Part shown: one piece after another, positions 53,600-63,740 of the stretch | Position numbering within the stretch: the first letter of the stretch is position 1 | Layout of the letters: each line of letters begins with the position of its first letter | Assembly: GCF_007747795.1 (NCBI RefSeq) | Contig: NZ_CP036275.1 | Coordinates: forward strand, 4,704,001-4,768,000 | Origin: Maioricimonas rarisocia | Lineage (GTDB): Bacteria; Planctomycetota; Planctomycetia; Planctomycetales; Planctomycetaceae | Reading direction: 5' to 3' | Length of the DNA stretch: 64,000 nucleotides | Notes under the pieces: generated by a model | Database searches by the model: none | Seen by the model: the letters and a program-made list of their open reading frames with translations, nothing else | Told to the model about the DNA's origin: nothing | Translations under genes and position numbers: made by a program

Positions 53600-56500
53600 A
53601 TGCGCCACTTCCGAGCCAGCTTCGTCTGTTTGTTAGTGTTAATCACTGCGGGTGGATGGCCACCTGCGCAGGCCCAGGACATCGAAAGTGCTCCTGGACA
53701 AGTCGTGCTCGACGACATCAGTGGATCGATGGCGTTGAGCAACGACGGCGGCACTTACCTGCTGTTCCACAAGGTGATCGGTGACGGGGCCGGGTTCTCG
53801 TCGCCGTACCAGCGGATCGGCATGCGACACAAACTGTGGGACTTCGGCACCAGCCATCTCTTCGGAGAAACCCACTTCCTGATCAACGACCACTCGCGGG
53901 TGGGCGTCAATATCGGGGGGGGATACCGCTGGCTCTCCGACGGCGGAGTCCTCGGTGTGCACGGCTGGTACGACTCGATCGAGACCACGTACGGCAACCG
54001 ATTCCAGTCGGCAGTCTTCGGGTTCGAGGCTCTCCACAGCGGCACCGACCTGCGGGGTAACGTCTACATCCCCGTCGGCGAAGACGAAGGCTTCGTCCGC
54101 GTCCTGGATGTCGGAACGCAGCCGATCTTCACGCAGAACATCTTCGGTACGCTCGGAACCGGACTGTTCGAACGCAACACCACCGCCTTCGACCTCGAAG
54201 CCGGAACGGCTGTTCCCGGAATCGACTGGCTCCGGATGTATGCCGGGCCGTACTTCATGAGCACCGACGGCAAGGATGACACCTGGGGTGTCCGTGCTCG
54301 GGCCGAAGCCCGCTTCTCGCGTGACGTCAACCTGAACGTCATGGTGACCGACGACAACTCGTTCGGCACCAACGTCAACCTGGGCGTCGAGGTGAAGTTC
54401 TCCGGTGGCCTGCCGACTCAGATCGCTGCCATCACCGACCCGTACGACCGCCGTTACGACCAGGTTCGCCGGCAGTGGGGTGGACAGGTTCGCCAGATCC
54501 GCAACCCGGTCCCGGTCCCGCTTCGAGATCCGCGTGACGGGCTGCCGCTCAATATTGTCTGGGTCGACAACACCAACGGCGCTCCCGGCACGGGAACGTT
54601 CGAAGATCCGTTCCAGATGCTCCCCGATGGTGCGGACGGAGCCGACTACATCCTCGTCCGTACCGGCGTGGGAGACACGACCGGCAACATCGTGCTGCAG
54701 AACGATCAGTACATGTTCGGTGAGGGCAAGCAGTTCTCCATCAACACCGATCGTCTCGGCATGGTGCCGATTCCGGAAATGTACTTCGCCAACTCCGGTC
54801 CCCGTCCGACGCTGGTCGGGACCACGGCGGGCCAGAACGTCATTACCCTGGCCGACGGCAACTTCGTCTCGAACTTCGACATCTTCGGTGGCACGGCTGC
54901 CGCAATCGGCGGTTCGGGCATCACCGACTTCCACATCGAGTGCATCGCCGGCACCGCCCGGGACGGCATCAACATCGTCAACTACACCGGCATGGGTGTC
55001 CTGCGTGATTCGGACTTCTTCCCGTCGGCCGGTGGTCGCGGTGTCTTCATCAGCAACACCGGTGGCGGCCTGCTCGACATCGATGACGTTACGACCGACG
55101 GCGGTGCGATCGGCATGCACCTCGTCGCTCAGAACGATCCGTTCGGCGTGACGATCGACAACTACACCGGCGACAACCACACCGACACCGGCCTTGTTCT
55201 CGAAGCCATGGGCGGCGAGATGATTGCCGAGGTGACGGACGCCAGCATCTTCAACTCCGATCGCGGCTACCGCCTGGACGTCACCGGCGGCGGTCGTCTC
55301 GACGTTACGATGCAGGACGTCGTCGCCGAAGGGACCGGTAACCTGCTCGAAGGCAACGTCACCGACGGCATGCTCAACGCCGACGTGACCAACGCCACGC
55401 TGGCCGGCAGCACCGGCGGCAGCGGAGTCGTGCTGAATCTCTTCAACGCCACCGGCGTAACCACCCTGGACACGATCGACGCCAGCGGAAACGCCGTTGA
55501 CGGTGTCCGCGCGATTGCCGACGGTGGTTCCGTGTACAGCCTGAACGTGCTGGACAGCAACGTCTCCGGCAACGTGGACGACAACATTCAGACCGACGCG
55601 TTCGGCGGCTCGACGCTGACCGTCTTTGTCGATCCCACCGACGCCAGCGGCGCCGTGACCGGCAACGGCTACGAGTTCTCGGTTGACGACGGCTCGACGC
55701 TGCTGTCGCAGTTCCTCGACGTGGACCTGTCCGGCAACAACCTGAACGCCGTTCAGGGAACGGTCGACGACATGTCGACGGCCATTCTCGACTTCGACCT
55801 CTTCGATGCCTCGCAGTCGGTCACTGGCGCGGGCATGAACCTGTTCGTCAACGACGGCTCGACCGTCGTCGGATCCTTCGATGACGGCAACTTCGACAAC
55901 AGTGCCACGGCCAACATCCTTGCCAACGTTCTCGATGGTTCCTCCGTCAACGTCGCGTTCAACAACGTGACCGCAGACGGTGGCGCCACGCTCGGCGGCT
56001 TCGTCGCCAACGCGATCGGCGGCTCGAACATCGCCAGCTCCTGGACGAACGGCTCGATCTCCAACACGGGCCTCGACGGCGTCTCTGCCAACCTGGCGGG
56101 ACCGGCCGCAGACTCCCGGATCGACCTGGTCTTCGACAACGTCGCCATCGACGGCAACGCGATGCACGGCATCGACGGCATGATCAATGCCGACGCTCAG
56201 GACGGTATCCTGACGATCGATCTGGCCAACTCCTCAGTCGACAACAACACCGGTGACGGTATCAACCTCGACCTGAGTGGTGCCGATTCGATCACCCAGG
56301 TCGACATTGCCGGCACGACCGTGACGGGCAACGGCGACGACGGCCTCGAGTTTGCGGTCGTCAATGCCTCCACGCTGACCGTCAACGCAACCGACGGCGG
56401 AACCGATTTCTCCGACAACGGTGCCGGAACGGGTGACGGCAGTGCCTTCGACGGCCTCGTTGTCGGACCCGGTTCCAGTGCGACGCTCAACATCGACGGT

Positions 56501-59500
56501 GCCAATGCCGACCGCTCGGGCGGCAACGGTGCACAGTTTGTCGTGGACATGGGCGGCAGCCTGGCCTTCAACTACTCCAACGGATCGATCTCCGACAGTG
56601 GTGGAACGGGCGTCGCCTCGACCATTGCCGGCGGATCGGTTGCCGTCTACAACATCTCGGATACCTCGCTCAACAATAACGCCGGCGTCTCCGGCGGACT
56701 GGGCGATGGTTTCCAGGTCATTGCCGACGAAGGCTCGACCGTCTTCGCGAACTTCAACGAAGTCTCTGCCGACTCCAACGAGCGGAACGGCTTCCTGTTC
56801 ATCTCCAACGACGGTTCGAGCGTCAACGTCACCTTCAACAACAACACCGCGACTGCCGAGAACAACGGCCAGAACGGTCTCGCCTTCGACGTCCTGCTTG
56901 GCTCGAACTTCTCGCTGGACCTGACCGGCGGATCGTTCTCCAACAACGGCCTCAACGGCAGCTTCAGCGGTGTCCGCGGGCTGGTCGACGGGGCCGGCAG
57001 TACGGCGAACGTGGGCTTTGACGGAACGCTCGTCGACAACAACACGCTGCACGGATTCGAGTTCCTCGTCCAGAACGAGGGGATGTTCGTGGGCTCGCTG
57101 GACAGCACCACCAGTACGCTCTCCGCTTCGGGGAACGTCGAAAGTGGTGTCTCCTTCCGGGCAATCGACGCCGGTACCGTGGCCGCTCTGCTCATGAGTG
57201 GCGACAACCAGTTCAACTTCAACGGCGTGTTCACCGGTGCTGACGGCATCGACGCCGACGGAACCGACGTGGACCAGTTCGTCGTCGGGGTCTCCGGCTC
57301 GGCCAACTCGAACGGTGGCGACGGCGTGAACATCGCCATGACGAACGTCGGGGCCGGTGCCATCGACATCGCGAGTGCGGTTGACGGCACGGGAGCCGGC
57401 ATCTCCACGATCGACGACAATCTCGGTGACGGCATCGACATCGACCTGGTCGACAGCACGCTGACCGACATCACGGTCAACGGCACGCTTGTCTCCGGCT
57501 TCAACATCAGCGACTACGCCAGCATCAGCCGCAACGGCGGAGCCGGCATCGATCTGTTCGCCGACAACACCGACCTGATCGGTCCCGGCCAGATCACCGG
57601 CAACACCGTCGCCGAGAATGGCGGCGGCGGCATCCTGGTCAACCTGACCAACGGCAGCGACTGGGATCTCACGATCTCCAACAACAACACCAACAGCAAC
57701 ACCGGCAACGGTATCGATGTGCGGGCCGATTCCGGCACTCACGTGCACGACATCAGCGGGAACACGGTTGTCGGCAATTCCGACAACAACATCTTCGTCG
57801 ACTACTCCGGTACCGCGGTTGTCGAGATGCACGTCGACAACAACACTGTCGACGGAGACGGCATCCCGGCAGGTGGCGGCTTCACGGTTGGCACGAACTT
57901 CCTGGCCGACACCATCAACGAGTCCGGCTTCATTCCTCCGGATACCATGGGTGGCGTCGGACCGGACCACGTCGTCGAGCTGATCAACGGTCGCTACAGC
58001 GTCTACGACAAGGACGGCAACCAGCTGTTCACCTCGACGCTCAACGACTTCTGGCTCAACGCCGGCCTGCCGGACATCGGCAGCGGAACCTTCGACCCCC
58101 GCATCATCTACGACCCGACCGTCAACCGCTGGTTCGCGACCTCGATCGACGGTGGCAACGGCAACAGCGTCTACATCGGCGTCTCGCTCACCGATGATCC
58201 GCTGGACGGCTGGCAGGGTGTGCGGTTCGTCGGTGACGAGTCCGGTCAGCGGTTCAACGACTTCGACACACTCGCCGTCGACGCCGACGGACTCTACCTG
58301 GCGACCAACAACTTCGGCGGTCCGAGCGGCTTCGACGTCTCGGTCTACACGATTCCGAAAGCCGACCTGCTCGGCCCGGTTCCGACCGTCGCGAATGTCT
58401 CGCGGTTTGTCGACCTGGACTCCTCGGTGTTCGGTTCCACGATCCAGCCGGCAGTCGACTTCGGTCCTTCGGACGGCTCGGCCCAGTTCATCTCGAACCT
58501 TGGCAGTGGCTCGAACGCACTGATCCGCCTCGACATCGCTGACACCGGTACGCCAACGGCGACGCTCGGGGCTCCGACTCCGGTTGCCGTTCCGAACTAC
58601 TTCACCGCTCCGAATGCTCGCCAGCCAGGTGCCCCACCGGTTGAGAACGTCAGCCCGCGAATCAACGGAAACGTTGTCGAAGTGGGCGACAGCCTGTGGG
58701 CCGTGCACGCCGTGCTCGGTTCTTCCGGCAACTCGGCCATCCGCTGGTACGAGATTGACGCGGTCACCAACACGGTCATCCAGACCGGCCTGATCGAAGA
58801 TCCGAACCTCGACTTCCTCGACGCCTCGATCGCCGTCAACCCGTCGGGTGAGGTGGTCATCGGCTACAGCGGTTCGGGCCCGGCCCAGTTCATCAGCAGC
58901 ATGGCTTCGTTCGGTCAGACCGACGGTGGCGGTACGACCACCTTCGCGGCTCCGACTGTTCTCCAGGCTGGCGTCGCCGACTACTTCGTCGACTTCGGTT
59001 CGGGACGAAACCGCTGGGGTGACTACAGTGCCACCGTGCTCGATCCGACCGACCCCAACACCTTCTGGACCTTCCAGGAACTCGTTGTCGCTCCCGACAC
59101 CTGGGGCGTGCAGATCACCGAGATCAACTTCGATCCGACCCCGGGTGTTCCCGGCACCACGGCCAACGACGGCATCTTCGTCACCGTGCGTGACACGGCC
59201 CAGCTGGTCAACAACAGCTCGGTCAACGGCAACAACGTGACGAGCAACGGTAACCACGGTATTCACATCAGCCTCGAAGACACCGCCGAGATCACCAGTC
59301 TCGACATGGTCGGGAACTCTTCGACGGACAACGGCTCCCAGGGCATCCTGTTCGATACCGCCGGTACGCCGACGCTCGGCAGCCTGAACATTGCCGGCCC
59401 CGGTGATGTGACCGGCAACGGCGACACCGGTATCGATGTGCGGCTGACGGACGTGCTCGGCACTCCGGACGTCACCATCGACGACATGAATGCCTCCGAC

Positions 59501-62500
59501 AACGCTGTTCGCGGCATCTCGCTGGTCACCAGCGATACCCCGCTCGGCAACGTCAGCGTCTCCGGCAACACCGCGAGTGGCAACCTTGGTGGACAGGGTG
59601 TCTTCCTGGACATCAACAACTCCGCCGCAATGGATGTCGCCAGCATTACCGTCGACGGCAACACCGCCAACGACAATGCCGACACCGGCATCGACGTCCT
59701 GCTGGACTTCGTCAACCTCACCGGCTCGTTCTCGATCAGCGATTCGCCCTCCGTCATGAACAATGAGGGGGCCGGGATCTCGACGACCGGTACGAACGTG
59801 ACCGGAACCACCTTCGACATCTCCCGGAACAACGTGATGGGCAGCAACGGTGGAGACGGCATCCGCTTCGACTTCACCGACAGCACGATCGGAACGTCGC
59901 TCACCTTCGACCAGAACGTCGTCCAGGACAGCCTGCTGGACAACATCGTCGCCAGCCTGACCAACGTCATGGGCACCCCGAATGTGACCTTCAGCAACAA
60001 CATGCTGGATCGCTCGGGTGAACGCGGACTGGTCCTCGTCGGTGATACCACGCCGCTCGGCAACGTCCTCATCGACTCCAACACCGTGCTCAACGCCATG
60101 GGGAACACCCTCGACGGCGACGGCATGCTGGTGCAGCTCACGGACAGTCCGGTCAGCGATCTGACTCTGCTCTCCAACCAGGTGGGCACGGCCAGCAACA
60201 ACGGTGTGGACATCGATCTGGTCCGCTCGGCGATCGCCAACGTGCTGATCCAGTCGAACCTCATCGGTCAGACGACCGGATCGGGTGGCGGTTCGTCCAT
60301 CGACGACTCGCTCCCGCTCATCCGCAGCGGATTCACCGGCAACACGCTGGCCCCGAACGACGACGGGTCGACCGGCTCGGTGGCGCTCGGTTTCACGGCG
60401 AACTTCTTCGGCCAGATGTTCAGCAACGCCTTCGTGAACAACAACGGCAACATCACGTTCAACGCTCCTCTGGGAACGTTCACGCCGTTCGACCTGCTCT
60501 CGACGGCCACGCCGATCATCGCGCCGTTCTTCGCAGACGTCGACACCGGTGCTCACGGCATGCCGGTGACCTACGACACCGGGACGATCGCGGGACGTCC
60601 TGCCTTCGTCGTCAACTGGATCGATGTTGACTACTTCAACAGTAGCCCGGCACACGGCACCCAGCTGAACACCTTCCAGCTCGTGCTGATTGATCGTGGC
60701 GACGTTGCCGCAGGCGACTTCGACATCGAGTTCAACTACGGGCAGATCGTCTGGGAAACCGGCGACGCCAGCGGCGGAACGAACGGTCTGGGCGGCAGCT
60801 CGGCCCGTGCCGGGTTCGCCAACGGTGTGGACACCGCATTCGAGCTGGCCGGCTCGGCCATCAACGGTGCCTTCCTGGACAGCGGGCCGGCAGCGACCAG
60901 CCTGATCCAGAACAGCATGAACAGCTCCAACCTCGGGCGGTACGTCTTCTTCGCCCGCAGCGGCGGCATCGGTGGCTCCTCCCCCAACATGGGTGACGGC
61001 CTCGAGTTCAACGCAGCGGACGGCTCAAACATCGGAGCCATGACGATCGACCAGAACACGTTCGACACCAACGGGGCCCACGGTGTTGATTTCGTGATCA
61101 CCGACAGCACGCTGCCGGACGGGACCACCAACCGGATCCAGGTCACCGACAACATGATCACCGAGAACGGTGGCGACGGATTCCGAATGGTCAATCCGGA
61201 CACGAACGGCGGTGGCATTGCCATCGACTTCGACGGCAACACCATCACGGACAACATGGCCGGACCCGGCATCAACCTGTCCTTTAACGACAATGCCGGT
61301 GACATCGACACGACGTTCACCAACAACGACGTGTCCGGCAACGGCGAAGACGGCATCAGCCTCGCCGCCCGCGAATCGATCACTGTCGCCGCCAGCTTCG
61401 ACGGCAACACGATCGGCGACAACGGCGAACTGGGTGTGCATGTCCTGGCTCGCGACAACGTGGCACTCGATCTCGACTTCGGTCAGGACGGCACGATCGC
61501 GGCCCAGAACGTGATGGACAACAATGTTGACGCCGGCATCGGCATCCAGTTGTTCAACAACGTGACCGCCACGCTCGATGTGGCTAACACCGCGGTGAGC
61601 AACACGACCGATGGCGGAAACACCGTGTTCGACGGCGACGGCCTGCGGGTCATCACCAACGACACCTCCACCATCTCTGGTGTCACCATTGGCGACGCGA
61701 CGGCGACCAACACGTCGTTCAACAGCAATGCGGCCCGCGGTATCTCCTTCGAGGTCGGCCAGGGCAGCTCTGTCATGCCGGTGACCATCCAGAACGTCGA
61801 CGCCTCCAGCAACGGAGACGACGGTATCCAGTTCGTCCGCTTCGCCGACGCGGTGCTGGACAACATCTCCATCACCGACAGCACCATCAACGGCAACGGA
61901 GACGACGGTGTCGGCTTCGACCTGCAGGGTGGCGGGCTGTTCGTGATCGACGCCAGCATCACCGGCAGCGAACTGGACGGCAACAGCGGCAACGGCATCA
62001 ACCTCAACCTCGATGCCGACGTGCGACTGCTCGCCGACATCGGTGACAACGAGATCTTCAACAGCGGTCTGAGTGGCATTCGGGCCAGGACGCAGTTCGA
62101 CTCACAGCTGGACGGAACCTGGCACGACAACTTCATCCGCAACAGCGGTACCGCCGCCGCCTCCGATGGCATCCTCATCCAGTCGACCGAGCGGTCGATG
62201 GTCGGCCAGAGCACCGGCCTGGTCATCGAGGACAGTGAGATCTCCGGCTCGAGCCGCGACGGTGTCCGCGTCGACGCGGGCAACTCGGCTCTGCTCGGTG
62301 GTCTGCCGGCCGTCACCGTAACCATCCGCGACAACACGCCGCAGACGGTCACCGATACGCGAGGCATCAGCGGCAACGCCGGCAGCGGTGTGAACCTGAT
62401 TGCCGACAGCAGTAGCGTCGTGACGGCTGTCGTCGACAACAACTTCATCACCGGCAACGGTCAGGACGGCCTTCAGGCTTCGGCGGACAGTGTGTCTGCT

Positions 62501-63676
62501 CTCACGATCTCTGCCGACGGCAACCTGATTTCCGAGAACGGCCGGGACGGTGTGAATCTGACGACCGACGGCTCAGCGGATCTGGTCGTGGCACTCACCG
62601 ACAATCAGATCCTCCGCAATACCCGGCGTGGTGTCAGCCTGGTCAACCAGAACAATGCTGACACGGTCCTGACGATCGACGGCACTGTGGACCCGACTCC
62701 TTCGATGGGGGCGTCCGCCACCAGCCGGATCGAGCAGAACGGCGAAGTCGGCGTGTACATCGAGAACAATGCCGGTGCTCTCAACACCGACAACGATATC
62801 ACGCTGACGCTCACCGATACGGCCGTCATCGGCAACGGAACCAACACCGGTGTCACGGCTGACAACCGCAACGGTGTCTGGATCCGCTCCGGTACCAGCT
62901 CCAGCGGCCAGATCAGTGCGACGGTTCAGCGAAACTTCCTCTCGGGTAACGGCAACGTCGACTTCGTGACCGAGTCCTTCGTCGCCACGCCGAACCCGGC
63001 AGCCAACAGCCCGTACACGACTGCCAACGAAGTGGACGATCCGCTGGCTCGCCTGGGTATCATCTTCGAGTCGAACGTGGGTGATCAGATCGACCTGGTC
63101 CGCCAGGGTGCCTTCTACACCAACGCCGACAACTTCAAGTCGCCGCTGGCCTTCTTCGACGCCGCCACGCGTCGCCGCAATGCTCAGCGTCTGGCTCTCG
63201 ACTTCCCGCCGGGAACCTTCACCGATCCGTTCCCGATCGCGGATACCGTGCAGGCGGCACCGGCACCTTCCACGACGCAGTTCGCCGGTTCAGGAGCCGG
63301 CGAAGCGGCCATGCCGAACAACACGTTCGAGGATCTGGGCGTGACCATCAACGGTCAGACCCGCAACATCACCGCCTACACCGCGGGGAACAACCAGTTT
63401 ACCGTGGCCGGTGCTCTGGGGGCGGCTCCGACGGCTGGCGATGGGTTCAGCATCTTCGCCGAGAACATCTCGGGTGTGGGACGGTCCACCTTCCGGACGA
63501 CCCACGGGACGCTGGCAGCCGGCGGCAACACCTTCACCAACATCATCAGCGACTTCAGCGCGATCGACTTCCTGCTGGACGGTCCTGGTGGCAACCCGGA
63601 CGACGATGCCCTGTTTGGCAACACGCAGGTCTTCGAGTGGAGTGTTGACGCCACGCCGTTCACCTTCGAGCCGTAA
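53600..63676 (+). CDS. Giant inverse autotransporter (intimin/invasin-type) with beta-helix passenger, propeller-like insert and NIDO domain
   Basis: About 3,358 aa from the ATG at 53600 (GGAGAG 4-5 nt upstream), opening into a signal peptide (residues 1-26, ending PAQAQ). Residues about 35-275 match the inverse-autotransporter barrel: GMRHKLWDFG, VGVNIGGGYRWL, GVLGVHGWYDS, FGFEALHSGTDLRGNVYIP. The passenger is a right-handed beta-helix of GNxxDGI / NNxxNGL-type rungs. It is interrupted at about 1,427-1,843 by a globular, propeller-like domain (IPPDTMGGVGPDHVVELING, FDPRIIYDPTVNRWFA) and at about 2,233-2,454 by a nidogen-like NIDO domain (GFTANFFGQMFSNAFVNNNG, PIIAPFFADVDT). The barrel would sit in the outer membrane with the passenger outside. 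It is divergent from the HlyD/M50 cassette and ends in a strong terminator. Confidence 0.9.
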   Translation: MRHFRASFVCLLVLITAGGWPPAQAQDIESAPGQVVLDDISGSMALSNDGGTYLLFHKVIGDGAGFSSPYQRIGMRHKLWDFGTSHLFGETHFLINDHSRVGVNIGGGYRWLSDGGVLGVHGWYDSIETTYGNRFQSAVFGFEALHSGTDLRGNVYIPVGEDEGFVRVLDVGTQPIFTQNIFGTLGTGLFERNTTAFDLEAGTAVPGIDWLRMYAGPYFMSTDGKDDTWGVRARAEARFSRDVNLNVMVTDDNSFGTNVNLGVEVKFSGGLPTQIAAITDPYDRRYDQVRRQWGGQVRQIRNPVPVPLRDPRDGLPLNIVWVDNTNGAPGTGTFEDPFQMLPDGADGADYILVRTGVGDTTGNIVLQNDQYMFGEGKQFSINTDRLGMVPIPEMYFANSGPRPTLVGTTAGQNVITLADGNFVSNFDIFGGTAAAIGGSGITDFHIECIAGTARDGINIVNYTGMGVLRDSDFFPSAGGRGVFISNTGGGLLDIDDVTTDGGAIGMHLVAQNDPFGVTIDNYTGDNHTDTGLVLEAMGGEMIAEVTDASIFNSDRGYRLDVTGGGRLDVTMQDVVAEGTGNLLEGNVTDGMLNADVTNATLAGSTGGSGVVLNLFNATGVTTLDTIDASGNAVDGVRAIADGGSVYSLNVLDSNVSGNVDDNIQTDAFGGSTLTVFVDPTDASGAVTGNGYEFSVDDGSTLLSQFLDVDLSGNNLNAVQGTVDDMSTAILDFDLFDASQSVTGAGMNLFVNDGSTVVGSFDDGNFDNSATANILANVLDGSSVNVAFNNVTADGGATLGGFVANAIGGSNIASSWTNGSISNTGLDGVSANLAGPAADSRIDLVFDNVAIDGNAMHGIDGMINADAQDGILTIDLANSSVDNNTGDGINLDLSGADSITQVDIAGTTVTGNGDDGLEFAVVNASTLTVNATDGGTDFSDNGAGTGDGSAFDGLVVGPGSSATLNIDGANADRSGGNGAQFVVDMGGSLAFNYSNGSISDSGGTGVASTIAGGSVAVYNISDTSLNNNAGVSGGLGDGFQVIADEGSTVFANFNEVSADSNERNGFLFISNDGSSVNVTFNNNTATAENNGQNGLAFDVLLGSNFSLDLTGGSFSNNGLNGSFSGVRGLVDGAGSTANVGFDGTLVDNNTLHGFEFLVQNEGMFVGSLDSTTSTLSASGNVESGVSFRAIDAGTVAALLMSGDNQFNFNGVFTGADGIDADGTDVDQFVVGVSGSANSNGGDGVNIAMTNVGAGAIDIASAVDGTGAGISTIDDNLGDGIDIDLVDSTLTDITVNGTLVSGFNISDYASISRNGGAGIDLFADNTDLIGPGQITGNTVAENGGGGILVNLTNGSDWDLTISNNNTNSNTGNGIDVRADSGTHVHDISGNTVVGNSDNNIFVDYSGTAVVEMHVDNNTVDGDGIPAGGGFTVGTNFLADTINESGFIPPDTMGGVGPDHVVELINGRYSVYDKDGNQLFTSTLNDFWLNAGLPDIGSGTFDPRIIYDPTVNRWFATSIDGGNGNSVYIGVSLTDDPLDGWQGVRFVGDESGQRFNDFDTLAVDADGLYLATNNFGGPSGFDVSVYTIPKADLLGPVPTVANVSRFVDLDSSVFGSTIQPAVDFGPSDGSAQFISNLGSGSNALIRLDIADTGTPTATLGAPTPVAVPNYFTAPNARQPGAPPVENVSPRINGNVVEVGDSLWAVHAVLGSSGNSAIRWYEIDAVTNTVIQTGLIEDPNLDFLDASIAVNPSGEVVIGYSGSGPAQFISSMASFGQTDGGGTTTFAAPTVLQAGVADYFVDFGSGRNRWGDYSATVLDPTDPNTFWTFQELVVAPDTWGVQITEINFDPTPGVPGTTANDGIFVTVRDTAQLVNNSSVNGNNVTSNGNHGIHISLEDTAEITSLDMVGNSSTDNGSQGILFDTAGTPTLGSLNIAGPGDVTGNGDTGIDVRLTDVLGTPDVTIDDMNASDNAVRGISLVTSDTPLGNVSVSGNTASGNLGGQGVFLDINNSAAMDVASITVDGNTANDNADTGIDVLLDFVNLTGSFSISDSPSVMNNEGAGISTTGTNVTGTTFDISRNNVMGSNGGDGIRFDFTDSTIGTSLTFDQNVVQDSLLDNIVASLTNVMGTPNVTFSNNMLDRSGERGLVLVGDTTPLGNVLIDSNTVLNAMGNTLDGDGMLVQLTDSPVSDLTLLSNQVGTASNNGVDIDLVRSAIANVLIQSNLIGQTTGSGGGSSIDDSLPLIRSGFTGNTLAPNDDGSTGSVALGFTANFFGQMFSNAFVNNNGNITFNAPLGTFTPFDLLSTATPIIAPFFADVDTGAHGMPVTYDTGTIAGRPAFVVNWIDVDYFNSSPAHGTQLNTFQLVLIDRGDVAAGDFDIEFNYGQIVWETGDASGGTNGLGGSSARAGFANGVDTAFELAGSAINGAFLDSGPAATSLIQNSMNSSNLGRYVFFARSGGIGGSSPNMGDGLEFNAADGSNIGAMTIDQNTFDTNGAHGVDFVITDSTLPDGTTNRIQVTDNMITENGGDGFRMVNPDTNGGGIAIDFDGNTITDNMAGPGINLSFNDNAGDIDTTFTNNDVSGNGEDGISLAARESITVAASFDGNTIGDNGELGVHVLARDNVALDLDFGQDGTIAAQNVMDNNVDAGIGIQLFNNVTATLDVANTAVSNTTDGGNTVFDGDGLRVITNDTSTISGVTIGDATATNTSFNSNAARGISFEVGQGSSVMPVTIQNVDASSNGDDGIQFVRFADAVLDNISITDSTINGNGDDGVGFDLQGGGLFVIDASITGSELDGNSGNGINLNLDADVRLLADIGDNEIFNSGLSGIRARTQFDSQLDGTWHDNFIRNSGTAAASDGILIQSTERSMVGQSTGLVIEDSEISGSSRDGVRVDAGNSALLGGLPAVTVTIRDNTPQTVTDTRGISGNAGSGVNLIADSSSVVTAVVDNNFITGNGQDGLQASADSVSALTISADGNLISENGRDGVNLTTDGSADLVVALTDNQILRNTRRGVSLVNQNNADTVLTIDGTVDPTPSMGASATSRIEQNGEVGVYIENNAGALNTDNDITLTLTDTAVIGNGTNTGVTADNRNGVWIRSGTSSSGQISATVQRNFLSGNGNVDFVTESFVATPNPAANSPYTTANEVDDPLARLGIIFESNVGDQIDLVRQGAFYTNADNFKSPLAFFDAATRRRNAQRLALDFPPGTFTDPFPIADTVQAAPAPSTTQFAGSGAGEAAMPNNTFEDLGVTINGQTRNITAYTAGNNQFTVAGALGAAPTAGDGFSIFAENISGVGRSTFRTTHGTLAAGGNTFTNIISDFSAIDFLLDGPGGNPDDDALFGNTQVFEWSVDATPFTFEP

Positions 63677-63709
63677 GGCGAGCTGCTGACGTCTGAACTG
63701 TGAACCTCG

Positions 63710-63740
63710 CCGCCCTGGTCTTCGGACCGGGGCGGTTTTT
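63710..63740 (+). terminator. Rho-independent terminator of the inverse autotransporter gene
   Basis: An 11-bp stem (63710-63720 pairing with 63725-63735, one G-T pair), a TTCG tetraloop (63721-63724), and a run of five T (63736-63740). It lies 33 bp after the stop codon. Confidence 0.93.

Noticed and set aside
53352-53636. Small 94-codon frame before the inverse autotransporter
   Set aside because: GTG start without ribosome site, overlaps the start of the real gene, and codon use is unlike neighbouring genes.
53098-53754. N-terminal extension of the GAF-HlyD protein up to 53754
   Set aside because: It would overlap the divergent autotransporter start; residues are Arg/Cys-rich without domain pattern, and the GTG at 53097 has a perfect ribosome site.
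56234-60655. 1,473-codon minus-strand frame opposite the inverse autotransporter
   Set aside because: Composition is Arg/Val/Asp-rich with no domain, and the sense frame has a signal peptide, barrel and NIDO domain. It is a shadow in a stop-poor GC-rich gene.
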